From assembly GCA_048058975.1 (NCBI GenBank), contig JBLLNP010000005.1, positions 66,786-130,785 of the forward strand: a DNA stretch of 64,000 nt, read 5' to 3'. Made by a program: the position numbers and the translations under genes. Of this stretch, positions 53,289 through 62,482 are shown one piece after another. This DNA comes from RHLJ01 sp048058975. Lineage in GTDB: Bacteria; Bacteroidota; Rhodothermia; Balneolales; Balneolaceae. The notes under the pieces were generated by a model. The model did no database searches, was not told where the DNA came from, and saw nothing but the letters and a program-made list of their open reading frames with translations. Position 1 is the stretch's first letter. Each line of letters begins with the position of its first letter.

Positions 53289-54578
53289 ATGGCAACTAGA
53301 AATAATTTTTTATCAGCTTTAGTACTAGTTTTAATTTTGAGTGTCACTAGTTGTGTAGATGGGAATAGTGTGTTTGACCCTGGTTATGTTCCTTCTCAAC
53401 CTGAACCTGAGATTTTAAATATTTCTCCTGAGATAGGTTATTTAGCTGGAGTAGATTCTGTTATTGTAACAGGAAGAAATTTTGCAATTGATATTGATAG
53501 CCTCATAATTGATTTTGGAGGTTCTCCTGGTGTTATCAAAAAAGCTACAAAAACACAGTTGATTGTAAGACCGGGCAAAATAGCTGGGGATGATTTGAGC
53601 GTACGTGTTGCAAAACGAGGAGCTGAGTTTTTTAGTAATTCTTATCTGTATGACCTTGAACAACCATTTGGCTTGTACCCTGGCCTGACCTCTACAGCGT
53701 CTCCTACTTCGCCTGTAGCGGTAGATGCTCAAAATAATATTTATACTATAATTAGCTCGAATGGGTCAATTCGATATTCCAAAATAACTCCTGATGGAAC
53801 TGTTGAGACAGATGAAGTTAAGTATCCAGGAGAACCCAGACCGAATCTCGAAGATAAGCGAGCATACCCTACCGATAGTACTATGAGGTTTACTGCCTAT
53901 TCCGATATTGAAGTTGGTCCTGGAGGTATTCTCATAATGTCTCAGCAAAATATTCGTGCTATTTTTCAAAAAACTTTTGGTGATGATGTGAGAGAAACGG
54001 TTTGGACAGCGTCCTCTACTGGTACTCTTAAAATCAGGGATATGGTTTTTGATAATAATGGATATCTCTGGGTTGTAGGTATAGATAGCGATCAAATTCA
54101 TCGTTTCACGGCCGCAAGCCCTGGGGGGTCAGAAGTAAAGTTCCCATTTACTGGAGATTTTTCGGCCGTCGCGTTTCATAGTGCAACTAATGAACTGTTT
54201 GTTGGAGGGCTGATCAATGATAGGCAAGAAGTTTGGAAGTTTACTATTGATGGAAGCGGCAATATTGGAGCTGGAGAATTATACTTCGATTTCGAAGGAA
54301 ATTATGGAGGTAGTGTTTCTTCTATGGTATTGGCTTCAAATGGAGAATTACTAATTACTACAGGTTCCAACACTACCGAAGAAGATAAGCCAAGTATTGT
54401 TCGGGTTTTTCCAGATGGCAAGCACCAGGAATTGTATCCTGAAATGATAAAACCAGGTTCTTACAGCATAACATGGAGGGACGATAAATTTGCTGTTGTT
54501 GCCGTTCAAGGTGATGAAACGAGTATTAATTTTCTGAATATGTATGACCGTGCCCGATCAGGTATATTTGGATTTTAA
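53289..54578 (+). CDS. lipoprotein with IPT/TIG domain and NHL-like propeller
   Basis: 429 residues. The lipobox is SVTSC (Cys22). An IPT/TIG Ig-like domain covers about 40-125 (PEILNISPEIGYLAGVDSVI, VTGRNFAIDIDSLIIDFGG). From about 135 repeated four-stranded blades of an NHL/SMP-30-like propeller follow (PVAVDAQNNIYTIISSNGSI, IRDMVFDNNGYLWVVGIDSD, MVLASNGELLITTGSN). In SusC/D-type systems similar IPT lipoproteins are surface glycan-binding or sensor proteins; that is the most likely role here. Fourth gene of the receptor operon. Confidence 0.8.
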   Translation: MATRNNFLSALVLVLILSVTSCVDGNSVFDPGYVPSQPEPEILNISPEIGYLAGVDSVIVTGRNFAIDIDSLIIDFGGSPGVIKKATKTQLIVRPGKIAGDDLSVRVAKRGAEFFSNSYLYDLEQPFGLYPGLTSTASPTSPVAVDAQNNIYTIISSNGSIRYSKITPDGTVETDEVKYPGEPRPNLEDKRAYPTDSTMRFTAYSDIEVGPGGILIMSQQNIRAIFQKTFGDDVRETVWTASSTGTLKIRDMVFDNNGYLWVVGIDSDQIHRFTAASPGGSEVKFPFTGDFSAVAFHSATNELFVGGLINDRQEVWKFTIDGSGNIGAGELYFDFEGNYGGSVSSMVLASNGELLITTGSNTTEEDKPSIVRVFPDGKHQELYPEMIKPGSYSITWRDDKFAVVAVQGDETSINFLNMYDRARSGIFGF

Positions 54579-54641
54579 CTATAACACAAACCAACAATAA
54601 ACTGATAATCTATAGATATACAGATACAATAGGAGAAAACT

Positions 54642-56015
54642 ATGAAAATAAATAAACTAATAGCCTTATTTGGCCTATTACTAATCCCTGTTATGGTAAG
54701 CGCACAATGGGTTCATGATGATACTTTTGTACCGTCAGGAACCGATGCTTTTGCGGAAGTACATGGCGTAGCGGTAGATGGTGAGGGTAAAATATGGATT
54801 CAACCATTTGGCTCTACTGAAACTATTATTGTTAATCGGGACTTAGGGGGAGATGGAATACCTGATACACTAACAACCCGTGCAATATATATTTATAATG
54901 CCGATGGTACACCAGCTAGCTTTTCACCGCTTAAAGTAATTACATATGCTGATGCTCCTGCTGATACGCTCGGTAGAGTTTGGACCGGTACAGAATATGA
55001 AGGGTATTCTGGACGTGGAATCGAAACAGATGCTAATGGAGATATAATCATTTCTCAATTTAATAGATTATACAAAGTCAACCATGTTACTGGTCAAGGA
55101 ATCGCCAAAGTGGATCCAACTGCGGGATGTTCATTAGGTGAAGCTAGTTCTGATGCAGCAGGTAACATTTATGTAGGCTGTGTGGTTGCAAGTGATGCAC
55201 CTATTTATAAATTCGATTCCAATCTTGAAAACGAGGAAGTAGTGATAACCACTACTGCCAGTTTCTCTCGCGACGTTCAGGTTTCTGCCGATGGAAACAC
55301 CATTTGGTGGGCTGGTTATACTAATGGAGCGGTATTCAAATATACTCGCCCAGATGAATTTAGTGGTTTCAATGCTACTCCAGACACAGTTCTTAGAGGT
55401 ATTCGTTCGGAAAGCTTTGATATTCATCCAGTTACTGGGTATGTTTGGGTTGGCTCTGGCTCATTAAACGATGTGCCTTTGCCACCATACCAACCTCAAA
55501 CGTGGTATGCGTTTGATGTAGCAGATCTTGGTACCGAAAATGAAGCCCCTCTAGATAGTATCAACTGGGTTGCTGGTGCTGATATTGCTGCAGGATTTGA
55601 CAATGCCAGACCTCGTGGTATGGACTTCTCTGCGGATGGCTCTGTTGCTTATGTAGCTGTTTTCAGCGGGACTGAGACTGCTGTTGATGTTCAGAAGTTT
55701 ACGAATTCTATGTTCGTTTCTAACGAAGAGGATGGTGGAAATGGCGTTCCAGAAGGATTCAGATTAGAACAAAATTATCCTAATCCATTCAACCCAACTA
55801 CAAATATTGAGTTTGCAATTAATGAGCCTGGTCAGGTTTCACTCAAAGTGTATGACTTAACTGGTCGTGAAGTTGCTTCGCTTGTGAATTCAAGAATGAG
55901 TGCGGGTGAGCATACCGTTACTTTTGATGCGTCAAACCTATCATCAGGAGTATATATATATATACTTCAAACAAATAATGTACGTTTGACAAACAGAATG
56001 ACTCTGATTAAATAA
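54642..56015 (+). CDS. T9SS-secreted beta-propeller protein
   Basis: 457 residues: signal peptide (to MVSAQ, about residue 21), an NHL-like propeller (about 35-355: VHGVAVDGEGKIWIQPFGST, GRGIETDANGDIIISQFNRL, EASSDAAGNIYVGCVVASDA, SRDVQVSADGNTIWWAGYTN, PRGMDFSADGSVAYVAVFSG), then a type A T9SS tail from NYPNPFNPTTNIEFAINE (about 377) to RLTNRMTLIK. A ribosome site AGGAG precedes the ATG. Last gene before the terminator at 56033-56061. The ligand is unknown; its place beside the IPT propeller lipoprotein suggests a shared target. Confidence 0.84.
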   Translation: MKINKLIALFGLLLIPVMVSAQWVHDDTFVPSGTDAFAEVHGVAVDGEGKIWIQPFGSTETIIVNRDLGGDGIPDTLTTRAIYIYNADGTPASFSPLKVITYADAPADTLGRVWTGTEYEGYSGRGIETDANGDIIISQFNRLYKVNHVTGQGIAKVDPTAGCSLGEASSDAAGNIYVGCVVASDAPIYKFDSNLENEEVVITTTASFSRDVQVSADGNTIWWAGYTNGAVFKYTRPDEFSGFNATPDTVLRGIRSESFDIHPVTGYVWVGSGSLNDVPLPPYQPQTWYAFDVADLGTENEAPLDSINWVAGADIAAGFDNARPRGMDFSADGSVAYVAVFSGTETAVDVQKFTNSMFVSNEEDGGNGVPEGFRLEQNYPNPFNPTTNIEFAINEPGQVSLKVYDLTGREVASLVNSRMSAGEHTVTFDASNLSSGVYIYILQTNNVRLTNRMTLIK

Positions 56016-56032
56016 TCAGTTATTTATATATC

Positions 56033-56061
56033 AAAAAAGGCAGCTTTATGCTGCCTTTTTT
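56033..56061. terminator. strong bidirectional-type terminator
   Basis: AAAAAAGGCAGC (56033-56044) pairs with GCTGCCTTTTTT (56050-56061) around the loop TTTAT. It ends the receptor operon 18 bases after the last stop codon. Confidence 0.85.
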
Positions 56062-56085
56062 CTTTAATTAATAAAAACTTTTCTT

Positions 56086-58080
56086 ATGTGGTTCAAGAAA
56101 GTATCCATCCTTATAGTATCCTTTACTCTTTCTGTCACTGTAAATGCACAACAGACAGATCCTCCAAAAAACGAATTCAGAGCAACATGGATGGCAACGG
56201 TTATTAACCTGGACTGGCCGGCATCAGGGGGGCTACAGGTTCGTTTCCAAAAGCAGAGCCTTACAGATCGGTTAGATGACATGAAAGAAGCAGGAATTAA
56301 CGCTCTTTTTTTCCAGATTAGAACTGAAGGAGATGCTTTATATGATTCAGATATCGAACCATGGTCGAAATATTTAACAGGCCAGGAAGGAAAGGCTCCG
56401 GATCCTTACTGGGACCCATTAGCGTTTGTTATAGAGGAAGCACACAAGAGGGGAATGGAATTACATGCATGGTTAAACCCTTATCGGGCAATGAGGACGA
56501 TTCCCGGTGATTTTATGCAAAAAGTTAAGTCAGAAATGTCGGGAAGCGAGTTTGAAAGTCTGGAGCCCTTTTTGAACAGGGACTATGATGAGAGGTCCCT
56601 CTATAAAGCAAAAGGCACGACGGCGCGGGATACCCAACATGTTGCAAATAAACATCCTGAATGGCTGTTAGTTCTCAATGATGCCATTGCAATTCTGAAT
56701 CCAGGCCTGCCAGAAGTTATTAATTATAATCTTCAGGTAGTTATGGATGTTGTGAACAGGTATGATATAGACGGCATTCATTTTGATGATTATTTTTATC
56801 CATACCCACCCAATCAAATGTCAAGTAATAACAATGACACACTTGATGATAAAACCTTTGAACTTTATCCCAGGGGATTTGATAACAAGGGCGATTGGAG
56901 AAGAAATAACATAGATATTTTCGTAGAAGCTTTATACGATTCTATTCAGCAGGTAAAACCTTGGGTTAAATTTGGTATCAGTCCGTTTGGAATCTGGAAA
57001 AGTGGGGTTCCTTCAGGAATAAGTGGAATGGATGCATTTAGTGTCATATACGGGGATGCTATTGCATGGCTTGAAGCTAAAACGATAGATTATATAACTC
57101 CGCAGCTTTATTGGGAATTTAGCAGGTTCGGCACGGGACAGGATTATGGAAAGCTGGCAGACTGGTGGGCGGATCAGGCATATTCAAATGGACTTCATAC
57201 GTATCCCGGACATGGTCTATATCGATCAAGCAGCAGCACATTTACCGGGACTTTATTCAGTGAGAACGAAATTCCAAGACAGGTAAGACATAACAGGGAT
57301 AACGAAAAAATTACAGGAAGTGTATTTTTCAGATCCAGTAATATCACTACTTATAGTTCAAAAGGTTTTGCTGATTCGTTAAAGAATAATTTTTACCGAT
57401 ATCCTGCTCTTCAGCCCGTAATGAGCTGGAAAGATACTACTGCGCCTCCTACTCCTGAAAATCTAATCGTAACCAGAGATTCTGAGACAGAGTACATTTT
57501 TAATTTGAGTTGGGACAGACCCTCCGGTGAGGTAATTGCAAAGCAAAATACTTCAGTTTATTCAGACACATTATTAAAGTATGCCATTTACAGAGTAGAT
57601 TCAGATATTGATCCCGATGAAGTTTCTGAAATAGAAAATATAGCAAATCTTATAGCTTTAACAGGTGAAACTTCTTATACAGATGTTGCTCCTCCTTCAG
57701 ATAATAGCCATTGGTATTTTGTGACAGCAGTATCCAGAAACAATGTTGAAAGTGACCCAACACCATCTAAAGAAGGAGGTTTTGTAGTTTCCAGGGAAGA
57801 AGAGACTGGAAAAGTTGAAGAATTTGCACTTTCACAAAACTATCCAAACCCTTTTAATCCTACTACTGAGATAACTTTTAATATATCAGAGGCAGGGCTT
57901 ACAACACTGAAGGTGTATGATATGCTTGGAAGAGAAGTGGCTACACTTTTAAATCGTAATCTTAATCCGGGTAGTCATTCAATTACTTTTGATGCTTCAA
58001 ACCTTTCATCGGGAGTTTACCTTTATAAGTTATCCAGTGAAGGACAACAATTGATAAAGAAAATGACTCTATTGAAATAG
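56086..58080 (+). CDS. GHL10-type glycosyl hydrolase (DUF187/YngK-like) with T9SS tail
   Basis: 664 residues: signal peptide (to VNAQ, about residue 22), then a (beta/alpha)8 hydrolase-like domain (about 28-400) with EFRATWMATVINLDWPASGG, LFFQIRTEGDALYDSDIEPW, GMELHAWLNPYRAM, DIDGIHFDDYFYPYP and VKFGISPFGIWKSG. The acidic residues in HFDDYFYP are likely catalytic. An FN3-like domain (about 455-565) precedes a type A T9SS tail from NYPNPFNPTTEITFN (about 584). The family (YngK in Bacillus) acts on unknown glycans. The stop overlaps the GTG start of the next gene. Confidence 0.88.
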   Translation: MWFKKVSILIVSFTLSVTVNAQQTDPPKNEFRATWMATVINLDWPASGGLQVRFQKQSLTDRLDDMKEAGINALFFQIRTEGDALYDSDIEPWSKYLTGQEGKAPDPYWDPLAFVIEEAHKRGMELHAWLNPYRAMRTIPGDFMQKVKSEMSGSEFESLEPFLNRDYDERSLYKAKGTTARDTQHVANKHPEWLLVLNDAIAILNPGLPEVINYNLQVVMDVVNRYDIDGIHFDDYFYPYPPNQMSSNNNDTLDDKTFELYPRGFDNKGDWRRNNIDIFVEALYDSIQQVKPWVKFGISPFGIWKSGVPSGISGMDAFSVIYGDAIAWLEAKTIDYITPQLYWEFSRFGTGQDYGKLADWWADQAYSNGLHTYPGHGLYRSSSSTFTGTLFSENEIPRQVRHNRDNEKITGSVFFRSSNITTYSSKGFADSLKNNFYRYPALQPVMSWKDTTAPPTPENLIVTRDSETEYIFNLSWDRPSGEVIAKQNTSVYSDTLLKYAIYRVDSDIDPDEVSEIENIANLIALTGETSYTDVAPPSDNSHWYFVTAVSRNNVESDPTPSKEGGFVVSREEETGKVEEFALSQNYPNPFNPTTEITFNISEAGLTTLKVYDMLGREVATLLNRNLNPGSHSITFDASNLSSGVYLYKLSSEGQQLIKKMTLLK

Positions 58081-59219
58081 TGGGTAATGGGAGTAGATTT
58101 TTAGTTTCAGTAATTCTTGCGCTAGGAACGGTTTCATTAAGCTGGGCTCAAGTCTCTTACGATACCGTTTCTGTTAATCAGTTTAAAAAAGGGTTAATAC
58201 ATTATAAAATTGTTGAGAGTACTATACCCTGGGTAATTCAGGTGTTGGAGGTTGATCTGAGCTCGAACTTATATACCCTGAAAACCAAAAAAGCCAATAA
58301 CAGGCTAAAAGCTCTCTCCCGTACATCAGATATTACCAATGAGTATTTCGATAATGAAGGGATTGTCTATGCTGCAATAAACGGAGATTTTTATGAACGA
58401 TTTGGAGTGCCAACAAACGCGCAGGTATCTGATGGATTACTTCTAAAAAAACCCAAAACCTGGAAATTATTTGATGATTATAACGGGGAATTATTTGGGC
58501 TAACTGTTGGGGGTGATTTTTTTATCGATTCAGCCAAATATGTAGGTTTCATTGTAATAGATGATGACACTTTATCTATTGATAAGATTAATAATCTGCC
58601 GGAAGAGAATGAGTTGGCTGTTTATAATCAATTTTATGGAGACTCAACAGATGTTGATTCTGCTTCGATAAAGTTCGAGTTAGTACCCGTTGAAGGGAGA
58701 GTTGTTAATGAAAGCTACCAAGCAACAGTAAGAAGAAAATGGTCAATTGATGAAAAAGAATTACTACATGAGCAGGGTGAGATTTTTTCATTTCGGGGAG
58801 AATTACCCGAAAGTTTAGAATCATTGTTTTGGGGAGATACCGTAATTGTGAATCATAAATTAGAGGGATTACCAACCGGTATCATTGAGCTGATAGGTGG
58901 AAGTAAGAGATTTATTAATGAGGGAAGAGTTGCAGGGAACTGGCCTGATAGACATCCTAGATCTGCAATTGGCTATAATAAGGATCAAACTAAATTTTAT
59001 ATGGTTGTTGTTGACGGCAGGCAGGAAAGCAGTGCAGGTATGACATTGACCGAGTTAGGTGAGTTCATGAAAAGTTTTGAGGTGCATGACGCATTAAACC
59101 TTGATGGAGGAGGCTCATCAACACTATGGGTTAGAAACAAAGTAGTCAATTCTCCCTCTGACAAAACAGGAGAAAGAATGGTATCAAATATTCTTATGGT
59201 GATTCCGAAAGAAGAATAG
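58080..59219 (+). CDS. exported phosphodiester glycosidase (NAGPA domain)
   Basis: 379 residues from the GTG at 58080, whose G is the last base of the previous stop; an out-of-frame ATG at 58087 is not the start. Signal peptide GNGSRFLVSVILALGTVSLS to WAQ. The NAGPA domain has YAAINGDFYERFGVPTNAQV, ELIGGSKRFINEGRV, RHPRSAIGYNKDQTKFYMVV and NLDGGGSSTLWV near the end. Relatives remove alpha-GlcNAc from phosphodiesters (mammalian uncovering enzyme) or act on bacterial cell-wall polymers. Coupled to the GHL10 enzyme. Confidence 0.88.
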   Translation: MGNGSRFLVSVILALGTVSLSWAQVSYDTVSVNQFKKGLIHYKIVESTIPWVIQVLEVDLSSNLYTLKTKKANNRLKALSRTSDITNEYFDNEGIVYAAINGDFYERFGVPTNAQVSDGLLLKKPKTWKLFDDYNGELFGLTVGGDFFIDSAKYVGFIVIDDDTLSIDKINNLPEENELAVYNQFYGDSTDVDSASIKFELVPVEGRVVNESYQATVRRKWSIDEKELLHEQGEIFSFRGELPESLESLFWGDTVIVNHKLEGLPTGIIELIGGSKRFINEGRVAGNWPDRHPRSAIGYNKDQTKFYMVVVDGRQESSAGMTLTELGEFMKSFEVHDALNLDGGGSSTLWVRNKVVNSPSDKTGERMVSNILMVIPKEE

Positions 59220-59224
59220 ATTAA

Positions 59225-60385
59225 CTAAACCTTAATAATAATATTCTTCTTTTTCATCCAGTGAGCCAGTCCCCAGAAAAGTACTATCCACACAATGGCA
59301 TAAAGTATAGAAGCGTTTATCGGTGAATTAATCAGGTTAAACACATTATTAAACAGCCAGGTTTTTAGTGCTACAGTTTCTCCCTCTACATTAAACCTGA
59401 TGAGAATAACCAGTCTTCCGATAATGCCACTTAAAAAGAATACGGTGATTGCATTGATTCCAAATGCGACTCCCCAGTCTGTATACTTCGTGCGTTCTTT
59501 CACATCAATAAACCAATAACTCAAAGCGAAAATGCACATCGCTTGCCCGCCAGTAAACAAGGTGTAAGAACTAGTCCAGATATTTTTATTGATAGGAAAT
59601 ACCCAACTCCAAACGTACCCGATAATAATTAAGATAAACCCCCATTTAAAGAATTCGAGTGTTCGTGATTCTTCTGATGAATGATCTGCCACTAACATTC
59701 TTCCTGTCCAGACACCAATCAATGTGGTGCCAATAGCAGGAATTGTACTTAGTAGCCCTTCAGGATCCCAGGTATCTTTCCACATGTGAGATCCAAGAAC
59801 AAGCTGATCAATGTAAGCGGCTAAGTTTGAGTCAGGGCTATCGATAGCTCCTGCTCCAAATCCCGGCACAGGTATCAACTCCATCAAGGCCCAATAACCT
59901 ACTAGCAAAGAACCCAGAGTGATCATTTGAGTTCTGGGTTTGGTGTATAAAAACAAGATGGCTCCAATCGCATAACAAATAGCAATACGTTGCAATACAC
60001 CCGGAATTCGAATATCTATTAGATTGGGATGCAGGCCAAATTCCGGACTAAAAGTGAGATAAGGAAATGATGCCAGTGCTAAGCCCAAGCCAAAGATTTT
60101 GAGCGCTCTGATCAACGTTTTATTCAATAGATCTTTATCGTTTGCTCCTTTTGCTTTGGCTTTGGTGAAAGCTAATACTATAGAGACACCTACAATGAAA
60201 AGGAAGAATGGAAAAATAAGATCGGTAGGAGTCCACCCGTGCCAGTCGGCATGTTTTAACGGACCATATATGTGAGACCAGGAACCGGGATTATTTACAA
60301 GTATCATTGCGGCCACTGTTGCTCCCCTGAAGAAGTCCAATGAGACAAGCCTTTTCCCCGAAGAAATACCACTTAGTGAAGTCAT
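59225..60385 (-). CDS. HGSNAT-like membrane acyltransferase (DUF5009 type)
   Basis: The 386-residue protein has about ten hydrophobic segments. The N-terminus RLVSLDFFRGATVAAMILVN, then HADWHGWTPTDLIFPFFLFI, is typical of heparan-alpha-glucosaminide N-acetyltransferase-like proteins; the conserved HADWHGW carries the likely active histidine. Eukaryotic relatives transfer acetyl from acetyl-CoA across the membrane to terminal glucosamine. In bacteria the family often neighbours amino-sugar or peptidoglycan-recovery genes, as here. Convergent with the preceding gene, with only five bases between stops. Confidence 0.88.
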   Translation of the reverse strand: MTSLSGISSGKRLVSLDFFRGATVAAMILVNNPGSWSHIYGPLKHADWHGWTPTDLIFPFFLFIVGVSIVLAFTKAKAKGANDKDLLNKTLIRALKIFGLGLALASFPYLTFSPEFGLHPNLIDIRIPGVLQRIAICYAIGAILFLYTKPRTQMITLGSLLVGYWALMELIPVPGFGAGAIDSPDSNLAAYIDQLVLGSHMWKDTWDPEGLLSTIPAIGTTLIGVWTGRMLVADHSSEESRTLEFFKWGFILIIIGYVWSWVFPINKNIWTSSYTLFTGGQAMCIFALSYWFIDVKERTKYTDWGVAFGINAITVFFLSGIIGRLVILIRFNVEGETVALKTWLFNNVFNLINSPINASILYAIVWIVLFWGLAHWMKKKNIIIKV

Positions 60386-60430
60386 AACTGAAGAATTTGT
60401 TCACAGAATGTAATTAAAATTGAATCCAAA

Positions 60431-60462
60431 TTGGTAATGGAATTAAGGGTTAGCTATCTTTA
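60431..60462 (+). promoter_or_regulatory. putative Bacteroidota-type promoter
   Basis: TTG at 60431-60433 and TATCTTTA at 60455-60462, 21 bases apart, lie 18 bases before the ATG of the kinase gene. It matches the pattern seen at 2702-2729. Confidence 0.4.
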
Positions 60463-60479
60463 AAAAAGGAAAAATTTCT

Positions 60480-61331
60480 ATGAATATTCTTATAGCAGAC
60501 AGTGGTTCCACAAAAACAGAATGGGTATTGGTTAATGAAAAAGGAGAGAAGAAATACTGTATCAGTGATGGGTTAAATCCCTATTTCAGAACTTTTGGGC
60601 AGCTTTCTGAAGCCATTCGAGGAAGTGTGAAAAAAGACTTTTATGATCTTCAGATAGACAGGGTTTATTTTTACGGATCAGGAAGCGGGAACGAGTCCCG
60701 AAAAGCAATTCTGGGAAATGCTATTAGGGAGAACTTTGCAGAAGCAGAAATCAATATAGAAAGTGATTTGCTGGGAGCAGCAATCGCTTGTTTTGGAAAA
60801 GAAAAAGGTATTGCCTGTATTTTGGGAACAGGATCAAATTCCTGTGTTTATAATGGGACTAAAATAGAAAAAGGAATCCCCTCTTTGGGTTTTGTTCTTG
60901 GCGATGAAGGTAGTGGAGGATATTTTGGGAAGCGTATTCTTAACGGATATTATTATAAAACCATGCCGGAAGATTTAAGAAAAGCTATCGAAGAAACGAG
61001 TGATATGGCACTGGAAGGGATACTTCATAAAGTGTATGAGGAACCTCAGGCGAATCGATTTGTAGCTTCGTTTTCAAAAATTTTGGGAACTTATAAGGAT
61101 CATCCCTACATACAAGAAATGGTTAGGAAAGGCTTCGAAGCTTTTGCCGATAAACAACTGGCGTATTTCGATGAGAGTAAATGGCTTGGAATAGGCTTTG
61201 TCGGTTCTATTGCTTCTGTATATCAGAATATTCTGGTAGAAGTATTAAGTGAACGGAATATGAGACTGTCTGTCGTGATACGAAAACCCTTAGAAAGGCT
61301 AATCGAGTTTCACCAGGAAAATCTTAATTAA
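60480..61331 (+). CDS. BadF/BadG-type amino-sugar kinase
   Basis: 283 residues with the ASKHA kinase fold: ILIADSGSTKTEWVLVNEKG (phosphate 1), IACILGTGSNSCVYNG (phosphate 2), GFVLGDEGSGGYFGKRILNG. In this family (N-acetylglucosamine kinase type) the GDEGSG loop and SGSTKTEW are characteristic; Bacteroidota members phosphorylate GlcNAc or MurNAc. No signal peptide, so cytosolic. Its end overlaps the convergent GH3 gene by eight bases. It lies with NagZ- and NamZ-like genes, suggesting it phosphorylates sugars they release. Confidence 0.85.
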   Translation: MNILIADSGSTKTEWVLVNEKGEKKYCISDGLNPYFRTFGQLSEAIRGSVKKDFYDLQIDRVYFYGSGSGNESRKAILGNAIRENFAEAEINIESDLLGAAIACFGKEKGIACILGTGSNSCVYNGTKIEKGIPSLGFVLGDEGSGGYFGKRILNGYYYKTMPEDLRKAIEETSDMALEGILHKVYEEPQANRFVASFSKILGTYKDHPYIQEMVRKGFEAFADKQLAYFDESKWLGIGFVGSIASVYQNILVEVLSERNMRLSVVIRKPLERLIEFHQENLN

Positions 61332-62388
61332 TCCATTCCTTTTTTAGTTTAAGGATTCTGCTAACAGATTCTTCTATTCTCGACTCAGAAACAGCATCAT
61401 TCTTTACAAGTGTTTCAATAGCAGAAATTGCATTATCCATACTAATTTGTTCTTTCAAAAGATTGTTGCCAAAACAAAACATGTCTAGTCCTGCCTCAAG
61501 ACCTAGTTTAAGCGACTCGCTTAAGCTGTAGTGATCACTAATGGCTCTCATCTGCATATCGTCGGAAATTACAATCCCCTCAAAACCGATTTTATCTCTT
61601 AGCAAATCTCTAATGGTTTTAGAAGAAAGGGTGGCAGGAAGTTGATCGTCAAAATTTCCGTTAAAAATATGAGAAGACATAATAACGGGGCAGAGTTCTT
61701 CAAGAATTAACTCGGTATAGGGTTTTAATTCATCCTCATTCCATGTTTCCGTTACATCCACAAAACCTGCATGGGTGTCTCCTTTTGCACTTCCATGCCC
61801 AGGAAAGTGTTTACAAGCAGTGAGTATCTTCTTTTCGTGGTGACCCTTTATATATGCTTTGGCATGTTTTATTACCTGCTGTGAAGACTCGCCGAAACAA
61901 CGCTCCCTTTTTGCGATAATAGAGCTTTCTTTCTCAATCGCTAAATCTACACAAGGAGCAAAATTAGTATTGATACCTACGTCAGCAAGGGTGGAAGCTA
62001 TGTGCTTGCCTTCATCAAAAGTGATTTCTGCATCATCAATTTCACCAAGTTTTTGATGCGACCTTGTTTCTGGGAATCCATATTCAGGTTTTAGACGATT
62101 TATTAAGCCACCTTCCTGATCAACACCGATTAGTAATGGAATGGAGGAAGCTTTTTGTAAATTCGAGGTGAGTTCTTCCACCTGCTCAGGAGATTTGATA
62201 TTATGAACAGGTTGGTCACGTACCATATCTTTATCAAAAAGGATAACACCACCTGGCTTAAATTCAGCAATCATTTCCCAAACTTCAGAACCTGGCGAGC
62301 AGTCGTTTCCATGAAAGCCTATGATGAAAAGCTGGGCGATTTTTTCACGTAAATTGAGGTCATAAAGGTCATAATTATTTAGTGGCAT
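61324..62388 (-). CDS. nagZ: beta-N-acetylhexosaminidase, GH3 (NagZ-like)
   Basis: 354 residues without a signal peptide. GH3 motifs: LREKIAQLFIIGFHG, LLIGVDQEGGLINRL, ACKHFPGHGSAKGDTHAG (the NagZ His-Asp general acid/base loop) and GIVISDDMQMRAI (nucleophile Asp). Removes terminal beta-GlcNAc from muropeptides or chitobiose. It is divergent from the NamZ-like gene, with 94 bases between starts, so both could share a control region. Confidence 0.9.
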   Translation of the reverse strand: MPLNNYDLYDLNLREKIAQLFIIGFHGNDCSPGSEVWEMIAEFKPGGVILFDKDMVRDQPVHNIKSPEQVEELTSNLQKASSIPLLIGVDQEGGLINRLKPEYGFPETRSHQKLGEIDDAEITFDEGKHIASTLADVGINTNFAPCVDLAIEKESSIIAKRERCFGESSQQVIKHAKAYIKGHHEKKILTACKHFPGHGSAKGDTHAGFVDVTETWNEDELKPYTELILEELCPVIMSSHIFNGNFDDQLPATLSSKTIRDLLRDKIGFEGIVISDDMQMRAISDHYSLSESLKLGLEAGLDMFCFGNNLLKEQISMDNAISAIETLVKNDAVSESRIEESVSRILKLKKEWIN

Positions 62389-62482
62389 AAGTAGCTTAAA
62401 TTCCTTTTTATAATTACTTACAAATGTTCAGAAATAGAAAGTATAAATTCCAATCCAAGCCAATAATCTAACAAAATACCTA

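Noticed and set aside
59211..59255. GAAGAATA/TATTCTTC dyad between the convergent genes at 59.2 kb as a terminator
   Set aside because: The loop of more than 20 bases and weak AT stem make a functional terminator doubtful.
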